Position numbers and translations under genes: made by a program. Below the pieces are notes generated by a model. The model did not search any database. It was not told the DNA's origin and was given only the letters and a program-made list of their open reading frames with translations. From the NCBI GenBank assembly GCA_002506595.1, contig DAXV01000005.1, positions 2,450-10,542 of the forward strand: DNA of 8,093 bases. Reading direction: 5' to 3'. This document shows, one piece after another, positions 1 to 7,398 of this stretch; the first letter of the stretch is position 1; every line of letters begins with the position of its first letter. Source of the DNA: Acidilobaceae archaeon UBA158. GTDB lineage: Archaea; Thermoproteota; Thermoprotei_A; Sulfolobales; Acidilobaceae.

Positions 1-70
1 AAAAATTTTTCTTAGTTTAACTTTAATTGTATTGATATTTTATGTATTTCTTATATTAGTTTAATTAATA
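1..70 (-). terminator. AT-rich trailer after arlJ, possible T-run terminator
   Basis: The 70 bases beyond the arlJ stop hold no gene. On the minus strand the region ends in AAAAATTTTT (positions 10 to 1), the run of five T being the kind of signal at which archaeal RNA polymerase can stop. There is no strong stem-loop, and the window ends here, so the T-run may extend further. Placement is tentative. Confidence 0.25.
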
Positions 71-1708
71 TCAAACACTTGGCAAGATAGAAATATTGAA
101 TTGATGAAACATATACATTGTTATTGCATTAATCCCAACCAACGTTATACCAGTTATAATAAACATTACTCCCAAAAATAGGTATATTGATCTTATACTG
201 CCAACTTTAGTTACAGCTAAGATGTATGAATTTATAATGGTTATTATTATTGAAAATGCAATTGCACCCATGTTTAATAAAACGACCATACCAGGTTGAG
301 GTGATATGAACCCTGGAAATGCTAGAGAAAGACCAGAGCTTAAGGGTATCAAAAGTGAATTAAAATAAGAAGTAATTAATGCCATAAATTCTAAGATAGC
401 TATAATACTTGCATGCATTATAACTAAAGTTGTAAAGAAGTTACCGAAAATTTGTAGCTTCCTTTGTCTTAAAGATAGAATCATATTATCGAAATCAGAT
501 ACCGCGGTACCAACTTCTAATAACTTTCCACCATATTTATTTGAATCAGAAAATATCTTCAATCCCCTATAAATTGTTTCACTATTCGTTTCTAATCCAA
601 ATTTCTGCATAGCAATATCACTATCAATTCCTAAGGTTAACATCGAGTTCAATCTTTTTAAGATTGTTTTGAGCTTTCCAAGTTCTACTTTCGATATTTC
701 CTTTATTGCCTCTTTTAGATTTGGAACTTGAGAAAGGTAAGTACCAAGGCTTCTAATAAATACTGGGAAGAAAGTATCGTAACCATCAATTATGTTTTCC
801 ATATCATTTATTATATATCCAGACGGAATTAACAAAAGGCCAATTACAATTAATGAGAGGCCTAATGTAACATAGTTTAGCGTAATTCTAACTATGTAAT
901 AAGATACTATTATGCCTATTATAATACCAATTATTGCCAAAACGTCAGCAAATCTAGCTGTTGGATTTCTAGAAGCCTTAGCTTCAAAATAATCCTTTGG
1001 CGCTTTAATTACAACAAGTGATCCCAAAATAGATATTGCAAATATTGCCCCAATATATCCAACTAATATTATCTTAAGGCTCGTTCCTCCAAAGAAAAAA
1101 GATAGCATAAGCATGGTAGATATTGCAAATATTACAGAAACCATAACAGATGCATATACTCCATATAAAACATTTAATGACTCTAATGCTCTATTATATG
1201 TGTTTTCAAATGTAGCCTTCAATGTATTGAATTCTATTTGTAAAAAAGATGTCAGCTCTTCCCCTACTGAAGATACAAGTGCAAATCTTTCTAAAAATTC
1301 TTTAAACGCCTTATTCTTCTCTTGCATAGCTACTAGATTAACAGATTCAGGAACTGTATACCCCCATTTTTTAGATAGTTCGCCGGCTTTTTTGTAAACC
1401 TTAGAATATTTTCCATGGGGACCATCGCCGACTGTCCTTAATATAACTCCTGGTGGCTGTGAACCTGTTGAAATGGAATACATATGTAAAATTGAATATA
1501 GAAAATCAAAGTCTATTTTAACATAACTTCTATTTTTAAAATAGTAAGACAAATAAACAAGTATGCCGGAAATCACAATTAAAAAGCCTTCAACTAAATC
1601 ATTTCTTAGAACTATTATCATGGTGATACCAATTATGATCAATACAATCGAGATAACAATGAACTTATTTAGTCTTAATGCTATAAAACTTTTTATTAAT
1701 TTACTCAT
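71..1708 (-). CDS. arlJ: ArlJ (FlaJ), archaellum membrane platform protein
   Basis: Polytopic membrane protein that should anchor the archaellum motor and form the platform on which the ATPase ArlI acts; it is related to TadC/GspF-type platform proteins. The 545 residues show about nine hydrophobic segments (roughly 15-35, 41-57, 183-206, 212-235, 255-273, 279-299, 420-447, 474-498, 507-527). Between them lie two charged cytoplasmic regions, about 60-180 and 300-420, matching the duplicated T2SSF-like layout of the family. The ATG overlaps the end of arlI by 8 nt (1701-1708), and an AGGAGG ribosome site lies inside arlI at 1720-1725, 11 nt upstream, so translation is probably coupled. It is the last gene of the operon, with only AT-rich DNA beyond its stop codon. 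Assignment rests on topology and on the H-I-J gene order; I see no frameshift or missing part. Confidence 0.93.
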   Translation of the reverse strand: MSKLIKSFIALRLNKFIVISIVLIIIGITMIIVLRNDLVEGFLIVISGILVYLSYYFKNRSYVKIDFDFLYSILHMYSISTGSQPPGVILRTVGDGPHGKYSKVYKKAGELSKKWGYTVPESVNLVAMQEKNKAFKEFLERFALVSSVGEELTSFLQIEFNTLKATFENTYNRALESLNVLYGVYASVMVSVIFAISTMLMLSFFFGGTSLKIILVGYIGAIFAISILGSLVVIKAPKDYFEAKASRNPTARFADVLAIIGIIIGIIVSYYIVRITLNYVTLGLSLIVIGLLLIPSGYIINDMENIIDGYDTFFPVFIRSLGTYLSQVPNLKEAIKEISKVELGKLKTILKRLNSMLTLGIDSDIAMQKFGLETNSETIYRGLKIFSDSNKYGGKLLEVGTAVSDFDNMILSLRQRKLQIFGNFFTTLVIMHASIIAILEFMALITSYFNSLLIPLSSGLSLAFPGFISPQPGMVVLLNMGAIAFSIIITIINSYILAVTKVGSIRSIYLFLGVMFIITGITLVGINAITMYMFHQFNISILPSV

Positions 1709-4670
1709 TTAACTCAAGGCCTCCTTCGAGGAGCTTTTTCAGTGCATTTTCTATTCCTACAGACTCAGCAAAAGTAATTGCTTTAAATACCTTGTAATAA
1801 TCAAAAATCTTGCGGTTAACTAGCTCTCTCAAGTATTTTGATCTCATTTCTAGCTCATCATATATCAAACCAAAGTTTTTCCTGCTTAGACCTCTCATCC
1901 TTGCTATCTTTTCTTCTAATAAATATGAGGATCCCTTTCCTGAAAATAGGAACTTATCTGTACTCGGATCCCAATTAAATATTGGAATAGCACTCATCTG
2001 ATCTCTATTTGGATCATAACCAACCAGTTCATATAATGATATTAGCCTTCTAACTAGCAAGCCTGTCTTTGAATATGTTGAAGCTTGAAACCATGCAAAA
2101 TTTAGATTGTCCATATATGGCTTTGGTATGTTTATGGGTTGTCCGGTAAGTCTTTGAATTAACCTAGTTAAATCTCCTGCATGGAATGTCGCCATAACTG
2201 GATGGCCAGTATCTTCTAATGGTATTGGATAACCGTCATTGTATCCTATATAGTAATGAGCACCATCTAAAACTAAGTCATATGTATTATCAAAATTACC
2301 CTCTTCAACTTGAATTACTTTTGCATATTCTCTATTATCTAAATAAACCAATCTATCATCGCATTTTATTAGATCTGTAGAAAACATATATCCAGAAAAC
2401 CATAACTTCTTTAATGTCGTATAAAGTTTATCCTTTTTAACTTCAATATAATCTAGTTCAATATCAGTAAGAGCATCTATTTTATGATTTAATATATTCT
2501 CCTTCTCTTTTATTAATCTTTGAAATAGAGCTCCTTTAATTATTAATTCTTTTTCATTGCCTTTTTTCATTACTTCTATATCGTTTTTATCTATAATATT
2601 ATAAACTTGAGAAGTTAAAGATTTACCATAATTTAAGTTTATATCTTCAAAGTTATTATTAATTGCATCTATCATTTCAATAACACTATCTTGATTACTA
2701 TAATTAATTATTTTGTCATCTATCTTGATTACTATCTTATCATCTAATATTTTTCCAGAAGCATCAATTAAGCCTAAAAGGAAAGGCGTTAATGCCTTAT
2801 TTTGTATTTTAGGTATTTTCTTAGCTATATTACCTTTATTATCTATTTTAATAAATCCATTCTTTATCAACCAATCTACTAAATAAAGCTCAAGTAAATA
2901 TTCTGTTTTAAATCCGATAGATCCATCATTACTTTCTCTTATTCCCATTATTGGTAAATCCTTAATCAGTTTTATATTTAGTTTAACATCAGATTCTAAA
3001 ATAAAATGATTATTTATATACTTAAGTTTTCCCCCCATGATAAAACCGATAAAATACCAAAATGCTGAACTGGATATATTTAATTTAATTTTTCTAAATT
3101 TAGTATCTTTATGCAATTTGTTTTCAAAATTCTTGACTCTTTTTATATATACATCTTTACCAATTTTAAACAACTTATAAATTGATTGAGCATCTATCTC
3201 ACCCAAATTAGTTATAAACTTATGATTTTTAGTTACTTCAAATATATTTCCATCGTCTAACACTATCTTTATTAATTTTTCTTTAGGCATTTTTGCTATT
3301 GCTATAACATCAGCATTTTTAATTCCATCATTGCTATATGCAGGTATTTTTAGGTTCTTATCTTTAATGGGCACAATTTCTTTATTATTAACAAATATGC
3401 TTCCGTATTTTTTCTTATAATAATCAAAAATATCCTTTATGCTTTTAATATCATTCTCAAGAATAATATGTCCATCTCTTATACATTGCATTGCCTGAAA
3501 TGCTATTGCTCCTTCTGCACCTCTTATTTCCCCTACTATTATATAATCAGGCCTTTGTCTTAGTGCGGCTCTAAGCAAATCAAATAGCGTAACACTTGTT
3601 TCTGGCCTTCCTGTATCTCTTGCAAGTTCTCTTGTCCAATTTGGATGAGGAAGCTGTATTTCAGCTGTATCTTCTATAGTAACTATTTTATGTGAAGGTT
3701 TAATAAAAGCGGCTATAGCATTTAATGCAGTAGTTTTTCCTGAAGCAGTTTCTCCACAAATGAAACCACTCATACCTTCTCTCAATAACATCCATATATA
3801 ACCTGCTATCTTCTCATCTATAGTTCCCCAGTCTATTAATTGGGTTATACTTATTGGGATTTTAGAAAACTTCCTTATTGTAAAATTTGTTCCATTTAAA
3901 CTTACATCTGAGCCAAATACTATGTTTACTCTGCTTCCATCGGGTAAAGAAGCATCTATAATTGGTCTCGCTCTGCTTATAGGTTTTCCTATTTTTTCTC
4001 CTAACCTTAATACAAAAGAATCCAACTCATCTTGGTTATTAAATCCTAAATTACTCACAAGCCTATTAAATATCTTATGTACAACATATATAGGCCCCAC
4101 ACCACTGCTAGATATATCTTCTAAATACGGATCCCTTAAGAACGGCTCAAGCACGCCAACACCTATTTTATCTCTAATTATATGGTATTTTACATAATCG
4201 ATTGTATCTTTTTTAACATAAATTTTTTTAATGTAAAAATTGTCTTGCATTGATTTATAATCAACTTCTTTTTCACTTGGAACAATTACATTATCTATCA
4301 GCATAAGCAGAATTTTAGCCCTTTCTTCTGCATTTTCAGGAGCTTCTCCTTTGATTTGATCTGCCAATGCAATATCAATTAGTCTCATTAACGCTTCTGG
4401 TGGTTTTGGTGGCTCAATAACTATATATTTTCCCATATCGCTTCCTTTAACAGATAAGATATGTATAAAAACTCCTCCACCAATAGGATATACGAAGTTA
4501 AATTCCTTGAGTTTTCTCATACTTGATTCAGGCCTTTGAATTATTGTTGGAGGATTTTCTAAACTCTTTATATAACTCTCAAGATAAGGTGGATTCTCAC
4601 CAAAATCTGGAATCTTAGCTTCTTTAATTTCTTTTTTACCTCTTTTTAATATGTTAAGTTTTATGCTCAT
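1701..4670 (-). CDS. arlI: ArlI (FlaI) archaellum motor ATPase, intein-containing precursor
   Basis: Type II/IV secretion-superfamily ATPase that, in the family, powers both assembly and rotation of the archaellum as a hexamer bound to ArlJ and ArlH. The 989-residue precursor has an N-terminal domain (about 1-270, with the family-like stretch DPYLEDISSSGVGPIYV at 180-196), Walker A GETASGKT (306-313), an Asp box IEDTAEI (332-338) and Walker B with GEIRG (380-384, Glu381). An intein follows at residues 396-820. The His box TGHPVMATFH resumes at 821, and the C-terminal part runs to 989. Without the intein the protein is 564 aa, close to the usual ArlI size. The ATG has an AGGTG ribosome site at 4679-4683 overlapping the arlH stop, 8 nt upstream. 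The precursor should be inactive until spliced, because the insert separates Walker B from the His box. Family identity is secure; splicing itself is inferred. Confidence 0.96.
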   Translation of the reverse strand: MSIKLNILKRGKKEIKEAKIPDFGENPPYLESYIKSLENPPTIIQRPESSMRKLKEFNFVYPIGGGVFIHILSVKGSDMGKYIVIEPPKPPEALMRLIDIALADQIKGEAPENAEERAKILLMLIDNVIVPSEKEVDYKSMQDNFYIKKIYVKKDTIDYVKYHIIRDKIGVGVLEPFLRDPYLEDISSSGVGPIYVVHKIFNRLVSNLGFNNQDELDSFVLRLGEKIGKPISRARPIIDASLPDGSRVNIVFGSDVSLNGTNFTIRKFSKIPISITQLIDWGTIDEKIAGYIWMLLREGMSGFICGETASGKTTALNAIAAFIKPSHKIVTIEDTAEIQLPHPNWTRELARDTGRPETSVTLFDLLRAALRQRPDYIIVGEIRGAEGAIAFQAMQCIRDGHIILENDIKSIKDIFDYYKKKYGSIFVNNKEIVPIKDKNLKIPAYSNDGIKNADVIAIAKMPKEKLIKIVLDDGNIFEVTKNHKFITNLGEIDAQSIYKLFKIGKDVYIKRVKNFENKLHKDTKFRKIKLNISSSAFWYFIGFIMGGKLKYINNHFILESDVKLNIKLIKDLPIMGIRESNDGSIGFKTEYLLELYLVDWLIKNGFIKIDNKGNIAKKIPKIQNKALTPFLLGLIDASGKILDDKIVIKIDDKIINYSNQDSVIEMIDAINNNFEDINLNYGKSLTSQVYNIIDKNDIEVMKKGNEKELIIKGALFQRLIKEKENILNHKIDALTDIELDYIEVKKDKLYTTLKKLWFSGYMFSTDLIKCDDRLVYLDNREYAKVIQVEEGNFDNTYDLVLDGAHYYIGYNDGYPIPLEDTGHPVMATFHAGDLTRLIQRLTGQPINIPKPYMDNLNFAWFQASTYSKTGLLVRRLISLYELVGYDPNRDQMSAIPIFNWDPSTDKFLFSGKGSSYLLEEKIARMRGLSRKNFGLIYDELEMRSKYLRELVNRKIFDYYKVFKAITFAESVGIENALKKLLEGGLELNE
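2211..3485 (-). other. Intein inside ArlI (425 aa, C-terminal Asp)
   Basis: In-frame protein-splicing element covering ArlI residues 396-820. Block A starts with Cys396 (CIRDGHIILEND). Block B is NIFEVTKNHKFIT, with the TxxH motif at Thr480-His483. Block F is NTYDLVLDGAHYYIG (795-809). The insert ends in Glu819-Asp820 and the +1 residue is Thr821. Deleting it exactly restores AMQ-TGHP, the continuous motif expected in this ATPase family, which fixes both borders. The usual C-terminal His-Asn pair is replaced by Glu-Asp; Asp- and Gln-ending inteins that splice have been reported, so loss of splicing cannot be assumed. Hand counts give 20-27% G+C for three 60-base stretches of the insert (2521, 2701, 2881) against 35-43% for three of four host stretches, suggesting separate origin. 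An intact frame through 425 codons argues that excision is needed. Confidence 0.95.
2505..3068 (-). other. Degenerate LAGLIDADG homing endonuclease domain in the intein
   Basis: Approximate limits, ArlI residues 535-722. Two LAGLIDADG-like motifs are visible. The first is YFIGFIMGGK at 539-548 (nt 3027-3056). The second is FLLGLIDASGK at 630-640 (nt 2751-2783), preceded by a block D-like KKIP at 617-620. Such domains in inteins normally make a DNA break in intein-less alleles, using one acidic residue from the end of each motif. Here the corresponding positions are Gly547 and Ser638, so both catalytic acids appear lost, while the hydrophobic helix residues are kept. The domain may still fold and connect the two splicing halves but probably cannot cut DNA. 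The domain limits are my estimate; the motif substitutions are read directly. Confidence 0.8.
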
Positions 4671-4681
4671 TATAACAACAC

Positions 4682-5371
4682 CTATGAAACAACTATTGGA
4701 ATAACCTTTATACCAAATGCCGGATCAACATCAAATGTTATATTTGTCTGAGCCCCTGACTGAAGTCCTTTTAGCTTTATAATAGTCATTACTTTTAACC
4801 TTCTTCCAGCAATGCTCGTTTCGTTTAGCTTTATGTAACCATCTGCTGAATTTTTCATCATGAGATCAACTTCTTGAGGAAGAGAATCAGGATGTACTGT
4901 TATTATAATACTTTTCCCCTCATCAGAAACCCTTCTAAAGCTTTCAATTGCCAATCTTATATAATCTGCTGATGCACCTGCAAGATATGAAAGACTATCA
5001 ATAACAATTGCTTCTGTATCTACAATTTTTTTAACCAATATATCAGTTATTTTTCTTAACATTATATTTGCTAAATCATTGCTTATTGACATAGCTACAC
5101 TCATACTATAAACAAAAAGCTTCCCTTTCAAATAATGGTCTATTATATTAAAGCCAGATTGTTGTGCTTTTAAAACAAAGCTATAACCATCTCCTTCACT
5201 GGTAAAATAAGTAACCCTTAGATTAGCCTGCAAATATGCTTGAGCGAATAATAAAGATATTGCAGTTTTTCCACTACCATGAGGACCTTCAATAACTATA
5301 AAACTTGGATGCGGTATTCCTCCAGCAAGCCTTTGATCGATTTCTTCATTACTGGTGCTAAGTATTTGCAC
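4682..5371 (-). CDS. arlH: ArlH (FlaH), KaiC-like archaellum ATPase
   Basis: RecA/KaiC-fold nucleotide-binding protein that forms a ring under ArlI and regulates it; ATP binding rather than rapid turnover is thought to matter in the family. The 229-aa protein has Walker A GPHGSGKT at 29-36, a likely catalytic-position Glu59 in the TSEG stretch after beta-2, and Walker B AIVIDSLSYL at 121-130 with Asp125. Length and the N-terminal pattern (ILSTSNEEIDQRLAGGIPHP before the P-loop) match the family. The start is GTG at 5369-5371, chosen because it gives the expected N-terminus and has an AGGTGG ribosome site at 5378-5383, 6 nt upstream. The gene sits between arlF (22-nt gap) and arlI (11-nt gap), as in crenarchaeal archaellum operons. 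Confidence 0.94.
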   Translation of the reverse strand: MQILSTSNEEIDQRLAGGIPHPSFIVIEGPHGSGKTAISLLFAQAYLQANLRVTYFTSEGDGYSFVLKAQQSGFNIIDHYLKGKLFVYSMSVAMSISNDLANIMLRKITDILVKKIVDTEAIVIDSLSYLAGASADYIRLAIESFRRVSDEGKSIIITVHPDSLPQEVDLMMKNSADGYIKLNETSIAGRRLKVMTIIKLKGLQSGAQTNITFDVDPAFGIKVIPIVVS

Positions 5372-5393
5372 ATCGTTCCACCTAAATTAGCCC

Positions 5394-5876
5394 CTAATAG
5401 GTATAAATAGCCTGTTCTCCTTTTAGGGGAGACACCACAATTACTATTGGATAGTTTCTGTTTGCTGGCGAAGGAAGTTTTATTTCTATTTCCAAAGTTT
5501 CTCCTGGTAATATACCATTTGCAGGAACGTATTGAGAACTATAGGAACCTACATAGATTTTTATTGGAAACCAAGTAGAATTATACATAAAGAGCTCAAC
5601 TACTTGGTTTCCATTTGTAGAATTGTAGTTTACAATAACATCAAAATCTTTTATATCATATATAACATTTGATCCTATATTCGTAATATTTACTAACAGC
5701 GTTTGATTATCGCTTTCAAGTAAAGCTCCGCTAATTTTTATTTCAGGAGGTATACTAATACTTGGTATTGAAGCTTCAATTTTATATCCTGCCAATATTA
5801 AATATGCCAGAGATCCTAATACTATGACCATTGCTATAGCAACTATAGCCATGCCTACAGCAACTTCTACCCCCAT
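5394..5876 (-). CDS. arlF: ArlF (FlaF), archaellum stator-like surface protein
   Basis: Small membrane-anchored protein of 160 aa with one N-terminal hydrophobic helix (about 5-29) followed by a beta-rich domain facing the pseudoperiplasm. In Sulfolobus, ArlF binds the S-layer and works with ArlG as a static anchor for rotation. The domain contains the stretch LLVNITNIGSNVIYDIKDFD (60-79), typical of archaeal beta-sandwich surface domains, and four N-glycosylation sequons (Asn57, 63, 85, 99). The gene lies directly before arlH, the position of arlF in the X-G-F-H-I-J order. The ATG is 9 nt after the arlG stop; I see no strong ribosome site. ArlF and ArlG resemble each other, so the F/G label depends mainly on gene order. 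Confidence 0.82.
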   Translation of the reverse strand: MGVEVAVGMAIVAIAMVIVLGSLAYLILAGYKIEASIPSISIPPEIKISGALLESDNQTLLVNITNIGSNVIYDIKDFDVIVNYNSTNGNQVVELFMYNSTWFPIKIYVGSYSSQYVPANGILPGETLEIEIKLPSPANRNYPIVIVVSPLKGEQAIYTY

Positions 5877-5885
5877 TGCATATCA

Positions 5886-6380
5886 CTACGGTGCAGATTG
5901 TATTATTTGAGAAAATGTTTGCCCATTTGGCAAAGCTATTATAACCCTAAATGTATTTCCAAAGTTAATTCCAGTATATACATAAATTACTGCAGTAGAA
6001 CCCGGTACAATATTACCATTATTACTTCCTACTATTTTGTACACATTCCAAGTACCTAAACCACCACTTTCATTATAAATATAGAAACTCATTGTAGAAT
6101 TTATTGAGCCTAAATATATATAAGTCCTAGATAGTGAAGCTTGAGTTAGAGTTTCCATGCCATTATCTACAACATAAATAACATAACCATTAATGCTTTT
6201 ATTATAATATCCATAAATTATGCTAAGAGAAGTTGATAGTTGGTTACTTATTGCTTCTGCATTTTGATTATACGATGAGATAATTTGATAAGTCTTTGCA
6301 ATTATTACAGCGCTTACAGCGCTTGCTAAAATAACAGTGACCAAGAGAAATATTGTATGGCTAATTGGAACATCACTCAT
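5886..6380 (-). CDS. arlG: ArlG (FlaG), archaellum stator-like filament/anchor protein
   Basis: A 164-aa protein with an N-terminal hydrophobic helix (about 9-29, starting SHTIFLLVTVIL) that continues into a polar helix (to about 55) and then a beta-rich domain. This archaellin-like layout fits ArlG, which in Sulfolobus forms a filament capped by ArlF that links the motor to the S-layer. Sequons at Asn60, Asn94 and Asn103 suggest an extracytoplasmic glycosylated domain. The ATG overlaps the stop of the preceding gene by one base (TAATG), with a strong GAGGAGG site at 6388-6394, so translation is probably coupled. The residues before the helix (MSDVPISH) lack a clear class III signal peptide site, as expected for a non-processed anchor. 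Assignment is by order and topology. Confidence 0.82.
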   Translation of the reverse strand: MSDVPISHTIFLLVTVILASAVSAVIIAKTYQIISSYNQNAEAISNQLSTSLSIIYGYYNKSINGYVIYVVDNGMETLTQASLSRTYIYLGSINSTMSFYIYNESGGLGTWNVYKIVGSNNGNIVPGSTAVIYVYTGINFGNTFRVIIALPNGQTFSQIIQSAP

Positions 6381-7048
6381 TATCTAGCCTCCTCTTGTTT
6401 TTTTAGTTTATTAACAATTATTTCTTGCAACGAATTCTTTATTAAATCATTATTTTCCTTGCTTACTTCATTTAACATCAAAGATATCAAAGCAAGGGAT
6501 TCACTAGGACTTAGTCCTTTATTATTAGCCAAATTCATTGCATTTATAAGCTTCTTTGTTGCTTCAGCTTCTTCTTGAGTTAGATAACCTAAAGATTTCA
6601 TTGCATCTATCAATTGCTCAAAAAATTCTTTTGGCATCATATATAACTCTGAAATAAGTGAAAGCAGCTTAAAGATAGATGATGCATCTTTTTTAGCTTC
6701 TGTTTTTCCTTCTGATATTTTTTCTTTTATTTGGACCTTTTCTTGAATTTTTTGCGGTATTATTTGCTGAGCTTTTTCCTCATATGCCGCTGAAAGAGGT
6801 GCAGATTCATAAAACTCTTTTTCTTGCATTTTTTGTTGTGTTTGACTTTGATGCACTTGACTTCCTTTTTGTTGACTTTCTTTTACTTCACTTTGAGATT
6901 GTAAACTAACTCTCAATAATGGATTAGTTAAATCATTAATGATAGCTCTTAGTTGTGAAGCTGCATCCCTTAATGCCTCAGCAACATCTTTTACAGAGTC
7001 TTTCTCATTATTACTTTCATTATTTGCATCAGGCTGAGGCTGGCTCAT
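6380..7048 (-). CDS. arlX: ArlX-position soluble archaellum protein, Gln/Glu-rich
   Basis: A 222-aa protein with no membrane segment. Order of regions: acidic, Asn-rich start (1-20); a helix at about 18-40; a low-complexity Gln/Ser/Lys/Glu stretch (about 48-78); a charged predicted coiled-coil or linker (about 88-120); and a helical C-terminal domain (about 122-218, with MPKEFFEQLIDAMKSLGYLT at 138-157). It occupies the arlX position, just upstream of arlG. Crenarchaeal ArlX forms a cytoplasmic ring around the motor and normally carries its own N-terminal transmembrane helix, which is absent here. The preceding gene supplies membrane helices instead. The ATG overlaps that gene by 4 nt and has an AGGAGGTG site at 7056-7063, 7 nt upstream. 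Position supports ArlX or a functional analogue (ArlC/D/E-like scaffold); sequence identity is not certain. Confidence 0.6.
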   Translation of the reverse strand: MSQPQPDANNESNNEKDSVKDVAEALRDAASQLRAIINDLTNPLLRVSLQSQSEVKESQQKGSQVHQSQTQQKMQEKEFYESAPLSAAYEEKAQQIIPQKIQEKVQIKEKISEGKTEAKKDASSIFKLLSLISELYMMPKEFFEQLIDAMKSLGYLTQEEAEATKKLINAMNLANNKGLSPSESLALISLMLNEVSKENNDLIKNSLQEIIVNKLKKQEEAR

Positions 7049-7398
7049 TGCATCACACCTCCTGATAATTTTTCTATTTGATAAGATCGATGATAATAAT
7101 ATACTCGAGAAAATAAATTTTGATTTCTTGATGTTAATAACATCATTATCCTGAAAGGGAGTTCACACCCTCCAACAATTCTGTAACTAAGTGTAATAGG
7201 TAGAGGAGTATTTATGGCAGATAAAATTATGAGTAAAATACCTAAGGTAAAGTAAAAAATGTTTCCAATGCCTAATAGCAGAAATAAAACACCTATTATA
7301 CCAACTACTATGAATAACATACTAACTGTATTAAAGAGCCTTTTTAACATTTTTGCCGTATGAACATTTGCAGTCACATATAATTTATTATCGGGCAA
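7045..7398 (-). CDS. Small two-helix membrane protein, first gene of archaellum operon, unknown
   Basis: A 117-aa protein I do not recognise. It has a short basic N-terminus (to about 23), two closely spaced hydrophobic helices (about 24-43 and 45-62) forming a hairpin, then a basic tail (about 70-117) with one Cys at 78. By the positive-inside rule both termini are likely cytoplasmic. It overlaps the ArlX-position gene by 4 nt (ATGA), implying coupled translation and probably a joint role. An attractive idea is that it anchors the soluble ArlX-like protein to the membrane. The start is TTG at 7396-7398, chosen because a GGTG core lies at 7404-7407, 5 nt upstream, and because the first ATG (7348-7350, residue 17) has no visible ribosome site. 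It could also be an operon-specific accessory factor of another kind. Confidence 0.7.
   Translation of the reverse strand: MPDNKLYVTANVHTAKMLKRLFNTVSMLFIVVGIIGVLFLLLGIGNIFYFTLGILLIILSAINTPLPITLSYRIVGGCELPFRIMMLLTSRNQNLFSRVYYYHRSYQIEKLSGGVMQ

Noticed and set aside
1113..1397. Open frame of 94 codons on the plus strand
   Set aside because: It lies wholly inside arlJ on the opposite strand and its product has no recognisable features; a shadow of the real gene.
2211..3485. Reading the ArlI insert as a lineage-specific domain or a group I/II intron
   Set aside because: The insert is in frame throughout, with intein blocks A, B, D/E and F in the right order. A protein intein explains it fully, and there is no need for RNA-level removal.
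3922..4197. Open frame of 91 codons on the plus strand
   Set aside because: It is antisense to conserved ArlI coding sequence, with no start signal of its own; a shadow frame. The plus-strand frames at 1810-2001 and 6357-6578 were rejected for the same reason.
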